Shown here: piece by piece, positions 36,091 to 43,966 of the stretch
Position numbering within the stretch: position 1 is the first letter of the stretch
How the letters are laid out: every line of letters starts with the position of its first letter
Assembly (NCBI RefSeq): GCF_048264025.1
Contig: NZ_JBLXDN010000010.1
Span: forward strand, 61,308 to 125,307
Origin: Nitrincola sp048264025
GTDB taxonomy: Bacteria; Pseudomonadota; Gammaproteobacteria; Pseudomonadales; Balneatricaceae
Reading direction: 5' to 3'
Length of the DNA: 64,000 nucleotides
Program-made: the position numbers and the translations under genes
The notes under the pieces: generated by a model
What the model was told of the DNA's origin: nothing
What the model saw: only the letters and a program-made list of their open reading frames with translations
The model's database searches: none

Positions 36091-37563
36091 TCAGGCAACA
36101 GCCTGCTGCTCAACTTCTGGAAGTTGTTTCCAGGGCGGCGTCAGTTTTGACCAGCAGGGATTGTTCAGTGTCATGTCCATATCCTTGGCAAAAATGGCGA
36201 AGCCATCGTAACCATGGTAAGGGCCGGAATAATCCCAGGAATGCATCTGACGGAAAGGCACACCCATTTTCTGGAAAATGTACTTTTCCTTCACGCCGGA
36301 GCCGACCAGGTCGGGTTTGACGCGTTTGACGAATTCCTCAAACTCAAAACCGGTGACATCGTCATAAATCAGCGTGGCATTGCCGATATCGTTACGGGTA
36401 CGGTCATAGTCATCGTTATGGCCGAATTCATAGCCAGTACCGACCACTTCCATGCCCAGGTCTTCATAGGCTCCGATCACGTGGCGTGGGCGCAGACCAC
36501 CGACATACAGCATGACTTTCTTGCCTTCCAGACGTGGCCGGTATTTGGCAATGATTTCAGCTGACATGGCTTGGTATTTGGCGATAACCTTTTCAGCACC
36601 TTCTTTGATGTTGTCATCAAAATAGGCGGCAATTTTGCGCAGGCTTTCGGCAATTTTGGTAGGGCCAAAGAAGTTGTACTCAACCCAGGGGATGCCGTAC
36701 TTTTCTTCCATATGGCGTGAGATGTAGTTCATGGAGCGGTAGCAGTGCAGCAGGTTAAGCTTCACTTTCGGGGTCTGCTCCATCTCCGCCAGGGTGCCAT
36801 CTCCAGACCACTGAGCAACGACACGCAAGCCCATTTCTTCCAGTAAAATACGTGAAGACCAGGCATCACCGCCGATATTGTAGTCACCCAGAATGGCGAC
36901 ATCATATTGGCCTGGCTCTACACCATTGCCACCGCCTTCGCGGTCGAACACATGGTCACGGATCGCATCGTTGGCAATATGGTGTCCGAGTGATTGAGAA
37001 ACGCCGCGGAAGCCTTCACAGCGTACGGGAATCACCGGTTTGCCGATCTCATTACTACTGGCTTTAGAGACCGCTTCGATGTCATCCCCGATCAGACCAA
37101 TTGGACATTCAGACTGTACGCTGATACCGCGGTTGAGTGGGAAGAGTTGTTCAATTTCAGTGATGAGTTTGCTGAGCTTTTTATCACCACCGAAAACGAT
37201 GTCTTTTTCCTGAAAATCAGACGTGAAGTTCATCGTACCGAAGCTGTCTACGCCGGTAGTGCCGACATAGTAGTTACGCCGTCCAGCCCGCGAATATTGA
37301 CCGCAGCCAACCGGACCGTGCGAGATATGGATCATGTCCTTAATTGGACCCCAGACCACACCCTTGGAGCCAGCGTAGGCACAACCACGAATGGTCATGA
37401 CCCCTGGCAGAGATTTACGGTTGGAGGTGACGCAGGTTTTTGCCTCAGCGGCGGTATCATTTACCGTTAAATGCTTGGCACGATCCTTTTTCGCCTTTTC
37501 CGGATAGACTTCCAGCACTTCCTGAATGAGTGCTTGAGCCTCTTCTTTGGTTAACTTAGCCAT
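36091..37563 (-). CDS. nifD: Nitrogenase MoFe protein alpha subunit
   Basis: Carries FeMo-cofactor, the N2 reduction site. The 490-residue protein has P-cluster cysteines in TIRGCAYAGSKGVVWGP (near 62), HGPVGCGQYSR (near 88) and QSECPIGLIGDDIEAV (near 154). The FeMo-co Cys region is LHCYRSMNYISRHMEEKYGI (near 275) and the His is in SGPYHGYDGFAIFAKDMDM (near 442). The true start MAKLTKEEA has GGAGGAA before it, although the frame opens 22 codons earlier. Confidence 0.98.
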   Translation of the reverse strand: MAKLTKEEAQALIQEVLEVYPEKAKKDRAKHLTVNDTAAEAKTCVTSNRKSLPGVMTIRGCAYAGSKGVVWGPIKDMIHISHGPVGCGQYSRAGRRNYYVGTTGVDSFGTMNFTSDFQEKDIVFGGDKKLSKLITEIEQLFPLNRGISVQSECPIGLIGDDIEAVSKASSNEIGKPVIPVRCEGFRGVSQSLGHHIANDAIRDHVFDREGGGNGVEPGQYDVAILGDYNIGGDAWSSRILLEEMGLRVVAQWSGDGTLAEMEQTPKVKLNLLHCYRSMNYISRHMEEKYGIPWVEYNFFGPTKIAESLRKIAAYFDDNIKEGAEKVIAKYQAMSAEIIAKYRPRLEGKKVMLYVGGLRPRHVIGAYEDLGMEVVGTGYEFGHNDDYDRTRNDIGNATLIYDDVTGFEFEEFVKRVKPDLVGSGVKEKYIFQKMGVPFRQMHSWDYSGPYHGYDGFAIFAKDMDMTLNNPCWSKLTPPWKQLPEVEQQAVA

Positions 37564-37681
37564 AACAGGTTTCCTCCAGCGACGTCTGCCCATCTGCAGA
37601 AACGCCATTGAGAATGAGTTAGCGAGCACTTACTGCTCATGTTGGCCTCAGCACGAGACCTATTAGCGTGCCTGGTTGCAA

Positions 37682-38557
37682 TTAAGCAACCGCTTCAGCA
37701 CGCTGACCGACAATACTCTCGTCCTCTTCTTCCAGAATGCCGAACTCCATCAGTAGTTCTTCCAGGTCGTCCATTTCCAGCGGCGTTGGTACTACAAAAT
37801 TCTTGTTCTCAACAATTTTGCGTGCCAGGGCACGGTACTCATCGGCCTGCTTGGTGGTTGGATCGTATTCAATACAGGTCATGCGGCGGATTTCTGCATG
37901 CTGTACCACGTTGTCACGCGGAACAAAGTGAATCATGGTGGTACCCAGACGGGCCGCGAGTGCCATGATCAGCTCATCTTCACGGTCGGTATTACGACTG
38001 TTACAGATCAGGCCAGCCAGACGCACACTGCCTGAGGTGGCGTATTTCACGATACCCTTGGCAATATTGTTGGCCGCAAACATCGCCATCATTTCACCAG
38101 AGCAAACGATGTAGATTTCCTGCGCCTTGTTTTCACGGATTGGCATGGCAAAGCCACCACACACCACGTCACCCAGTACGTCGTAGAACACAAAGTCCAG
38201 TTCTTCATCGTAGGCGCCTTCCTCTTCCAGGAAGTTGATGGCGGTGATAACACCGCGACCAGCGCAGCCAACTCCTGGCTCAGGACCACCGGATTCAACG
38301 CACTTGATACCGCCGTAACCCACGGCCATCACATCTTCCAGCTCCAGGTCTTCTACTGAGCCGGCTTCTGCAGCCAAATGCATTACTGTGGTTTGTGCTT
38401 TTGAGTGCAAAATCAGACGGGTTGAATCTGCTTTTGGATCGCAGCCCACAATCATGACTTTCAAACCCATTTCTGCCAGCGCAGCAACCAGGTTTTGAGT
38501 CGTGGTTGATTTACCGATACCACCCTTGCCGTAAATAGCAGCTTGACGTAAAGCCAT
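37682..38557 (-). CDS. nifH: Nitrogenase Fe protein (dinitrogenase reductase)
   Basis: ATP-dependent electron donor to NifDK, also used in cofactor maturation. The 291-residue protein begins MALRQAAIYGKGGIGKSTT (P-loop). Cluster cysteines are in GCAGRGVITAI (near 98, with the Arg that DraT modifies in other species) and DVVCGGFAMPIR (near 133). An upstream in-frame ATG two codons earlier is too close to the GAGGAG site, so the second ATG is preferred. Residue 6 is Ala where many NifH have Cys. First gene of the structural operon, after a sigma-54 promoter. Confidence 0.98.
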   Translation of the reverse strand: MALRQAAIYGKGGIGKSTTTQNLVAALAEMGLKVMIVGCDPKADSTRLILHSKAQTTVMHLAAEAGSVEDLELEDVMAVGYGGIKCVESGGPEPGVGCAGRGVITAINFLEEEGAYDEELDFVFYDVLGDVVCGGFAMPIRENKAQEIYIVCSGEMMAMFAANNIAKGIVKYATSGSVRLAGLICNSRNTDREDELIMALAARLGTTMIHFVPRDNVVQHAEIRRMTCIEYDPTTKQADEYRALARKIVENKNFVVPTPLEMDDLEELLMEFGILEEEDESIVGQRAEAVA

Positions 38558-38619
38558 AGTCATTCTCCTCAAGTTGGAACATTTGGCGAACAAAATTGCT
38601 CACCGCTGCAGGTAATATG

Positions 38620-38634
38620 GCAAGGGCTGTGCCA
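38620..38634 (-). promoter_or_regulatory. Sigma-54 promoter of nifH
   Basis: Minus-strand TGGCAC-AGCCC-TTGC matches the -24/-12 consensus exactly. The leader to nifH is ~50 bases. An AT-rich block upstream contains an IHF-like site (38651-38663, one mismatch). Confidence 0.95.
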
Positions 38635-38730
38635 AGTCTTAAAAATATTTTAACGTGTTGTTATTTATGTAAATTTAAAATAACCATGTATTGTTTGTGG
38701 TCGTTATGGAGCTGACAAAGCTAAACCTCT

Positions 38731-38746
38731 TGTCGGACTGGCGACA
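38731..38746. promoter_or_regulatory. NifA site between nifH and the divergent SIR2-like gene
   Basis: TGT-CGGACTGGCG-ACA is an exact TGT-N10-ACA site. It is ~97 bases from the nifH -24 element and ~90 bases from the -24 element of the divergent promoter, so one dimer site could serve both. A near-copy with N9 (38754-38768) and a palindrome ACAAGG-T-CCTTGT (38766-38778) follow. Confidence 0.88.
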
Positions 38747-38835
38747 ACAAAATTGTGGCTAACCGACAAGGTCCTTGTTAGGTGAAAGGTACGCAGCCCC
38801 CGTAATGCCGCCATTTACTGACCTTGTTGTGATCA

Positions 38836-38851
38836 TGGCATGTGAATTGCT
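38836..38851 (+). promoter_or_regulatory. Sigma-54 promoter of the SIR2-like/hemerythrin pair
   Basis: TGGCAT-GTGAA-TTGCT keeps the invariant GG and GC of the -24/-12 elements with the right spacing. The predicted start at ~38862 leaves a leader of about 40 bases. Confidence 0.82.
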
Positions 38852-38901
38852 GTTGTTAGCTTGAACGTTATTTTGACTGAATGAAAACAGAGGCGAACCA
38901 G

Positions 38902-39762
38902 ATGATGAATAAGACACTGCCTGACAGCCTGCTGGAAGCCATGCGCTCCGGTCAATGTGTACCGGTTATAGGGCCGGACGCACTCAACGACGTGACCGAT
39001 CCGCAGGGCAATCCGATACCCGCTGATAGCGACAGCTTGATCATCGCCATGAATCAGGGGCGGCCTATGGCACCCAAGTTGATGTATGAGTTTCCACGTG
39101 CGGCGATGAATATCGAGCTGAAAAAAGGCCGTAAGGCGGTTACGCGGTTTCTCGACACCACCTACCGTGATACCACCTGGAGTGTTTCCAGCATTCATCA
39201 GCAACTGGCGTCACTGAATCCGGATTACATTATCGATATGAACCGTGATACCCAGATGCAACTGTTATGGCGGGACACCCCGCATATCCTGGTTGTTGGG
39301 GTGGCGCGCATTACCGGTGGTAGCGAACGCTATCGTCTGTTTCATTACAACGGTAGCCAATATGTAGCCACTCAGGCGTCTTGGTTGGATACAGACTTGC
39401 CGGTGTTGTTTAAACCCGTGGGAACGCCCTTACCTGAATCACTCTATATTGCTTCAGATGCAGATTATGTCGATTACCTGACAGAACTGATGGGCGGGTT
39501 CGGAATGCCACCCTTCCTGAAGCAGCAACGCCTCGGGAAACAGTATTTGTTGCTGGGCTTGCGCCTGAACCGTGATACCCCGCGCATGCTGCTCAGTGAT
39601 ATTGCCTATGGTGCTGGAAAGCCTGCTGGCTGGGCTTGTCTGCCTGATCCGACCGCAAATGAAGAGAAATTTCTAAGCCGCAAAGGGTTTCAAATTTTGT
39701 CAATGACACACGAAGAGTGTCTGGCGGCACTGGTTGAAGCTACCGATCCCTGCTATGCCTGA
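38902..39762 (+). CDS. SIR2-like domain protein divergent from nifH
   Basis: About 286 residues with the pattern of SIR2_2-type proteins: an N-terminal nucleotide-binding VPVIGPDAL (near 20), LFKPVGTPLPESLYIASDADY in the middle (equivalent to the KLHGS...DY region) and KQYLLLGLRLNRDTPRMLL near the end. The classical catalytic sirtuin His motif is not evident, so NAD hydrolysis or binding rather than deacetylation is possible. The start is uncertain: ATGs at 38881, 38902 and 38905 are all in frame, and the later ones follow AGAGG. A sigma-54 promoter and NifA site precede it. Inferred role: nitrogenase-related stress, redox or NAD sensing. Confidence 0.8.
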   Translation: MMNKTLPDSLLEAMRSGQCVPVIGPDALNDVTDPQGNPIPADSDSLIIAMNQGRPMAPKLMYEFPRAAMNIELKKGRKAVTRFLDTTYRDTTWSVSSIHQQLASLNPDYIIDMNRDTQMQLLWRDTPHILVVGVARITGGSERYRLFHYNGSQYVATQASWLDTDLPVLFKPVGTPLPESLYIASDADYVDYLTELMGGFGMPPFLKQQRLGKQYLLLGLRLNRDTPRMLLSDIAYGAGKPAGWACLPDPTANEEKFLSRKGFQILSMTHEECLAALVEATDPCYA

Positions 39763-39777
39763 ATGAGGATGTATATC

Positions 39778-40209
39778 ATGACAGATATGACTGCGACACT
39801 ACGTTTGCAACATTACAATTTACCGGCCATGGATCGTGCCCACCATCACTTTACGGCACTGCTGGGTGCACTGCCGATGGTGTCAAAAACCGCATTACCT
39901 TGCCTGCTGAATAGCCTGATATTGAATGCCCGTGAGCATTTTGATCAGGAAGAACGCTTTATGCAGGTAACCGGCTATCCCGGCTATGATTCACACCGCC
40001 GACAACATCAGGCGTTGCTGAAAATGTTGGATGACTATCATCAGCAACTACAGCATCAGGTGGGACCCGATGCGCTTACACTGCACAGTCAGTTATGCCT
40101 GTGGCAGGATGAGCATCAACAAAACTGGGATGACCCGTTGGCACAATACCTGCGTCATGCACATAGCTGGCATCCGCATGAGCAAGTGCTGCTTAGTTTA
40201 GAAAGTTGA
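39778..40209 (+). CDS. Hemerythrin-domain protein (bacteriohemerythrin-like)
   Basis: A 143-residue four-helix protein with di-iron ligand patterns: HHHFTALL (helix 1), HFDQEERFM (helix 2, His and Glu), HRRQHQALL (helix 3, HxxxH) and DEHQQNWDDPLAQYL (helix 4, His/Asp). Bacteriohemerythrins bind O2 reversibly, and one has been linked to O2 delivery in methanotrophs. Here it follows the SIR2-like gene by 15 bases, under the same sigma-54 promoter. A role in O2 buffering or sensing for nitrogenase is a reasonable inference. The ATG at 39778 follows GAGGA. It converges with the LysR gene, overlapping by 12 bases. Confidence 0.87.
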   Translation: MTDMTATLRLQHYNLPAMDRAHHHFTALLGALPMVSKTALPCLLNSLILNAREHFDQEERFMQVTGYPGYDSHRRQHQALLKMLDDYHQQLQHQVGPDALTLHSQLCLWQDEHQQNWDDPLAQYLRHAHSWHPHEQVLLSLES

Positions 40210-41082
40210 TTGACTTTCAACCACCTGGATCAGTTTATCCAAAAGGGGTGAGCGGAAGCGTTCAGCTGGATAAACGAGACTGGAGAGGAAAGCGTAGGGC
40301 GTATCGACAACTGGCTGCTCGTATAGCTGACCTGTCGCCAGGTCGGCCTCAACAACGCAGCGCGGTAGCAATCCGATACCCATGTCAGCAAACAGACAAC
40401 GACGGATGACTTCAACGTTTGCAAAGGATTGCCGAGGTTTTAGTTGTAATCCCTGACTGCGAAAATGCGCTTCGGCACGCACTCGGTAGGTACATCCGGG
40501 CTCTGTCGTGATTAAGGGCTGCTCAGCTAATTGCGCCAGGGTGAGTGCTGTGTTCTGGAGCCGTTGGCGATGGCAGACAAAAATCACCTCTTCAGTATGC
40601 AGTGGGTGCTGGATCCAATCATGACTTGTTGCCAGGGACTGCGTCACTAAAATGGCGGCATCCAGTTCGCCCTGCTCAAACGCACGGTTATAATCAAATG
40701 GTTCATGGGTAAGTAACAGCTCAATGCCCGGCGCATCTTGCTGAAGCCCTTCAATTAATGCCGGTAAACGGTAGATGCATATTGAGCTGGGTGCAAAAAC
40801 ACGCAACTGACCGTGAGCTTCATTGATGAAATGCTGTGCCCGGTATCGAATTTCGTCGGCCTGATGGATAAAACTTCGAAAAGCGGTTTCCAGCTGGTGG
40901 GTTGCCGCCGTTGGCACTAAGCCACGACCAGCGGTAGCAAAGAGTTGTATACCTAATTCGCTGGAAAGCTCTTTTAACTGCGCCGAGACACTGGAGGGTG
41001 CAAGGTGCAGTGCTTTGGCTGCTGCCTGAACACTGCCTAAATCGAGCACTTTTAATAAGCTACGTACTTGTCGAGGCGTCAT
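40198..41082 (-). CDS. LysR-family transcriptional regulator
   Basis: N-terminal winged helix (RQVRSLLKVLDLGSVQAAAKAL, SSVSAQLKELSSELGIQLF) and a periplasmic-binding-type effector domain. With the ATG at 41082 (MTPRQVRSLL) it is 294 residues, the normal size. The frame opens 26 codons earlier at 41160, so the start is uncertain. It is divergent from a GST gene and may regulate it. The effector is unknown, and its link to nitrogen fixation is only positional. Confidence 0.86.
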   Translation of the reverse strand: MTPRQVRSLLKVLDLGSVQAAAKALHLAPSSVSAQLKELSSELGIQLFATAGRGLVPTAATHQLETAFRSFIHQADEIRYRAQHFINEAHGQLRVFAPSSICIYRLPALIEGLQQDAPGIELLLTHEPFDYNRAFEQGELDAAILVTQSLATSHDWIQHPLHTEEVIFVCHRQRLQNTALTLAQLAEQPLITTEPGCTYRVRAEAHFRSQGLQLKPRQSFANVEVIRRCLFADMGIGLLPRCVVEADLATGQLYEQPVVDTPYAFLSSLVYPAERFRSPLLDKLIQVVESQSTF

Positions 41083-41189
41083 TGTTCGAAAATACCATTG
41101 AATATGTTTTAAATAATTCGCTTTTGTTGTCCAGTATAACGGATTAGTCTGAAAACTCATTCATTACCTAAGTCATCAAGGAGTGTCAG

Positions 41190-41834
41190 ATGCATCTGTA
41201 TATAGCCTATAAGAACTACTCGTCCTGGTCGTTGAGGCCCTGGCTGGCAATGAAAGTGTCGGGTATTCCCTTTGACGAAACGCTGCTGCCTTTTGCGCAT
41301 GGCAACAGCTTAACGCAGTTCAGTGAACAGCATGGAGTACCCGCACAGGTACCTGTACTCATCGAGGAAGACAGGGTCGTTTGGGATAGCCTGGCCATTT
41401 TAGAGTACCTGGCAGAGCGTTATCCAGAGCGGCAGTTATGGCCTGAGTCTCTTGCCCTGCGTGCTTTGGCACGCTCTGCTGCCGCTGAAATGCACAGTGG
41501 CTTTCATGCTTTACGCAGTCAGTTTCCGATGAACTGCCGTACAGAAAAATCTGTGGCACCTAGTGATGCTGTGACCCAAGACCTACAACGCTTAGCCGAA
41601 ATTTGGTCGCGCTTTGAGCAAGCGGATAAGCCAGAGGGTCCATTTTTAGCCGGAGAGTTTAGTAACGTTGATGCCATGTTTGCGCCAGTGATGTGGCGAG
41701 TGCGTAATTACGGGCTGAAGGTGTCACCAGCGTTTGATCGTTGGGCGCAGGCGATGTATGACCTTCCGGCAATGCAGGAATGGCTGGCATCGGCACGCGC
41801 TGAAACCTGGCAGATGCCTGCTTATGAGCGTTAA
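41190..41834 (+). CDS. Glutathione S-transferase family protein
   Basis: A 214-residue protein with an N-terminal thioredoxin-like domain (LYIAYKNYSSWSLRPWLAMKV, with the Ser-rich active-site turn) and the glutathione-binding PVLIEEDRVVWDSLAILEYL (near 55-75). A helical C-terminal domain ends WQMPAYER. GSTs conjugate or reduce electrophiles with glutathione; the substrate is unknown. It is divergent from the LysR gene. Confidence 0.9.
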   Translation: MHLYIAYKNYSSWSLRPWLAMKVSGIPFDETLLPFAHGNSLTQFSEQHGVPAQVPVLIEEDRVVWDSLAILEYLAERYPERQLWPESLALRALARSAAAEMHSGFHALRSQFPMNCRTEKSVAPSDAVTQDLQRLAEIWSRFEQADKPEGPFLAGEFSNVDAMFAPVMWRVRNYGLKVSPAFDRWAQAMYDLPAMQEWLASARAETWQMPAYER

Positions 41835-41871
41835 TAGTTAAGGTCATTTGAGACAGTAGTCACTTGCAAAT

Positions 41872-42183
41872 TTAAGCATGTTTGAATTGAGTTATCTCAA
41901 CATCCTGTCCATCAGGAAACTTAGCATGGAGTTCAAGCGTCCCACCTAAGGCTTCAATATAGGAGGCTAGGGTGCTGACCATTGTGTCAGGACGCTTTTC
42001 AATTTGAGATACATTGGGTTGTGCAATACCCAAGGCTTGTGCCACCACTGCTTGGCTGCGGCCTCGCAATTTACGGGTTTCAGCCAGTGACATTTCGGCC
42101 ACAATACCAACCGCTTTTGCACGAGCTGCTGCCTGAACCTCAGGACTCATTTTCTTGCGGAGTTCGCTTAAGGGCTTTGTCAT
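41872..42183 (-). CDS. higA: HigA-type antitoxin (XRE family)
   Basis: A 103-residue DNA-binding antitoxin. The helix-turn-helix is near 40-62 (SQAVVAQALGIAQPNVSQIEK), followed by the HigA-like TMVSTLASYIEALGG. It lies 16 bases after the toxin gene with its own GGGGAG site. The toxin-first order is that of higBA modules. It likely represses the operon together with the toxin. No link to nif function is visible. Confidence 0.87.
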   Translation of the reverse strand: MTKPLSELRKKMSPEVQAAARAKAVGIVAEMSLAETRKLRGRSQAVVAQALGIAQPNVSQIEKRPDTMVSTLASYIEALGGTLELHAKFPDGQDVEITQFKHA

Positions 42184-42199
42184 ATATACTCCCCGAGCA

Positions 42200-42559
42200 C
42201 TATTTAGTGCCTTCGCTTTTTAAATGGTCCGCAAATTCAGCTTCAGCCAGCGGCACCATTTGATTATAAAACTGTTTGTCTTTTGCCCCATCTTTTCGGC
42301 CGCCACATAGCAGAACGGCTTGGCGCTTGGGGTCAAATGCATAGAAAACTCTGTAGGGCTTTCCGGCGTGTTGAATGATCAGCTCTTTTAAATTTTTAAC
42401 CTTCTTTGTTCCCTTTATCGTGTCAGCTTGAGGGCGGCCAAGGTGCGGACCTTTGATTTCTAAAACATCCACCATGGCTTGAACATCAATCTGTTCAGCT
42501 TCAGTCAGATTTAAGAACCAACTTTCATACACATCTGTGATTAATACTTTCCATGTCAT
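42200..42559 (-). CDS. higB: HigB/RelE-type mRNA interferase toxin
   Basis: A 119-residue toxin of the RelE/Gp49 superfamily. Key stretches are LEIKGPHLGRPQADTIKG, LKELIIQHAGKPYRVFYAFD and AVLLCGGRKDGAKDKQFYNQMV, with the basic and aromatic residues used for ribosome-dependent mRNA cleavage. AAGGAAGGG lies seven bases before the ATG. An AT-rich stretch of paired TATA repeats upstream (42580-42605) could be the operator. Confidence 0.87.
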   Translation of the reverse strand: MTWKVLITDVYESWFLNLTEAEQIDVQAMVDVLEIKGPHLGRPQADTIKGTKKVKNLKELIIQHAGKPYRVFYAFDPKRQAVLLCGGRKDGAKDKQFYNQMVPLAEAEFADHLKSEGTK

Positions 42560-42719
42560 AATTATCCCTTCCTTCGAATAAAAATATACTCTATGGCTTA
42601 TATATCGTCAAGCGTATTATTTGGTTGTAGTAAATCAAGGCCTTCCTGCAGGATAGGATCAGTACAAAGCGTTGATCTATGCGATACTAGCCAGGTTATC
42701 TACAAGCCGGTAGGAAGTG

Positions 42720-43676
42720 ATGCTGCGTATAACCCTGGAGCGCCAGCAAGTTTGGATTTATATCGTTGCGATTTTCTGTGGCCTGCTGATCCGTCATCAG
42801 TGGCCAGGTATAGCTCCATTTTTAGAAAAGCTGCTCTGGCCTGTATTGATCGTGCTGCTGTACACAACCTTTGTGCAGGTGCCGCTACTGCATCTACGTG
42901 ATGCGTTTAGAGACAGGCGCTTTATCAGCGCTGCTTTACTGGGTAATTTTGTGTTGCTGCCGTTATTGGTCTGGGGGTTGATTCAATTCCTGCCGGATCA
43001 GCCTTCGTTGCGACTTGGGGTGCTATTGGTGTTATTGGTGCCCTGCACAGACTGGTTCATTACCTTTACTCAGTTGGGTCGTGGCAGCAGTGCGCATGCC
43101 CTGGCGTTGGCACCGGTTATTCTGCTGTTACAACTTGTGTTGTTGCCTGGGTATCTCTGGTGGATGAGTGATGCGGATCTTTCGCTGCAGGGAATGCCGC
43201 AGTCTCTGTTGGCGGCACTGTTCATTATCCTGATACCCCTGATCGGTGCCGCGATCAGCGAACGCTGGATGGAGGCTAAACCGGCGCGCTTGATCTGGCG
43301 AGAAGGTTTGGCTTGGTGGCCAGTTCCGTTACTGGCCCTGGTTATTCTGCTGATCACCGCATCTCAAGCGGCATCGGTACAGCAAGTGTTCAGCTAGTTA
43401 CCGCTGTTAGTGCTGGTTTTTGTGGTGTTCCTGTTGGCTGCAGGTTGGTTGGCCAAAGGCCTGTCACAGCTGTTTAAGTTGCCAGTCGAACAGGGACGCA
43501 CCCTGGCCTTCAGCTTCGGCACCCGTAACTCCTTTGTGGTGTTGCCAGTGGCGCTGGCGTTGCCTGCTGGCTGGGAGCTGGTTGCCATGGTTGTGGTGTT
43601 GCAATCCCTGGTTGAGTTGCTGGGCATGCTCTTTTATCTTTGGTGGGTACCGTGCCGATTATTGAAATCCTCCTGA
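42720..43676 (+). pseudogene. Arsenite permease-like (SBF/ACR3-type) gene with in-frame amber codon
   Basis: One continuous reading frame of ~318 codons encodes about ten membrane helices resembling bile-acid:sodium symporter/arsenic-resistance proteins (LVPCTDWFITFTQLGRGSS in the middle). It is broken by a single TAG at 43395-43397 after residue 225, between helices 7 and 8. Downstream, the same frame continues with three helices (AFSFGTRNSFVVLPVALALP) to a normal stop. A CAG to TAG change would explain it. No ars regulator or reductase is near. Truncated product, suppression or sequencing error are all possible. Confidence 0.8.
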
Positions 43677-43745
43677 TATCTCTGCATTAGATTCAGTCAT
43701 AAGCCGCCAGTAGAATCTGTGCCGGAGCTGATCTAGGCCGACATT

Positions 43746-43761
43746 TGTAGCAAACCCGACA
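43746..43761. promoter_or_regulatory. NifA site upstream of modA
   Basis: TGT-AGCAAACCCG-ACA fits TGT-N10-ACA and lies ~90 bases upstream of the modA -24 element. It shares the CCGACA right half with other NifA sites in the window. Confidence 0.82.
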
Positions 43762-43850
43762 AACCTGAAATGACTCATAATTAATTTAAATGCTAATGAA
43801 CCTGTCTCTAGGCCGCACTATATAACCCGGTAGATAACACCAGTAGGTGT

Positions 43851-43866
43851 TGGCATTGCGATTGCA
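43851..43866 (+). promoter_or_regulatory. Sigma-54 promoter of modABC
   Basis: TGGCAT-TGCGA-TTGCA keeps the -24 GG and -12 GC with correct spacing. The predicted start near 43878 leaves ~90 bases of leader. A TATATA-containing stretch just upstream (43819-43836) could be a weak ModE-type site, but the match is poor. The 290-base gap before modA holds no gene. Confidence 0.83.
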
Positions 43867-43966
43867 AAGTCTGTGTTGATTGATTACCCATGCTTCGAGC
43901 TAACAAATCTGTATGCGAGTGCAGATAACGCCCTGAGCTGTTTATCAAAAAACACGGAGCCACCTT

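Noticed and set aside
43819..43836. ModE operator before modA
   Set aside because: A TATATA run is present but the second half-site and outer bases do not match; a sigma-54 promoter with a NifA site explains the region better.
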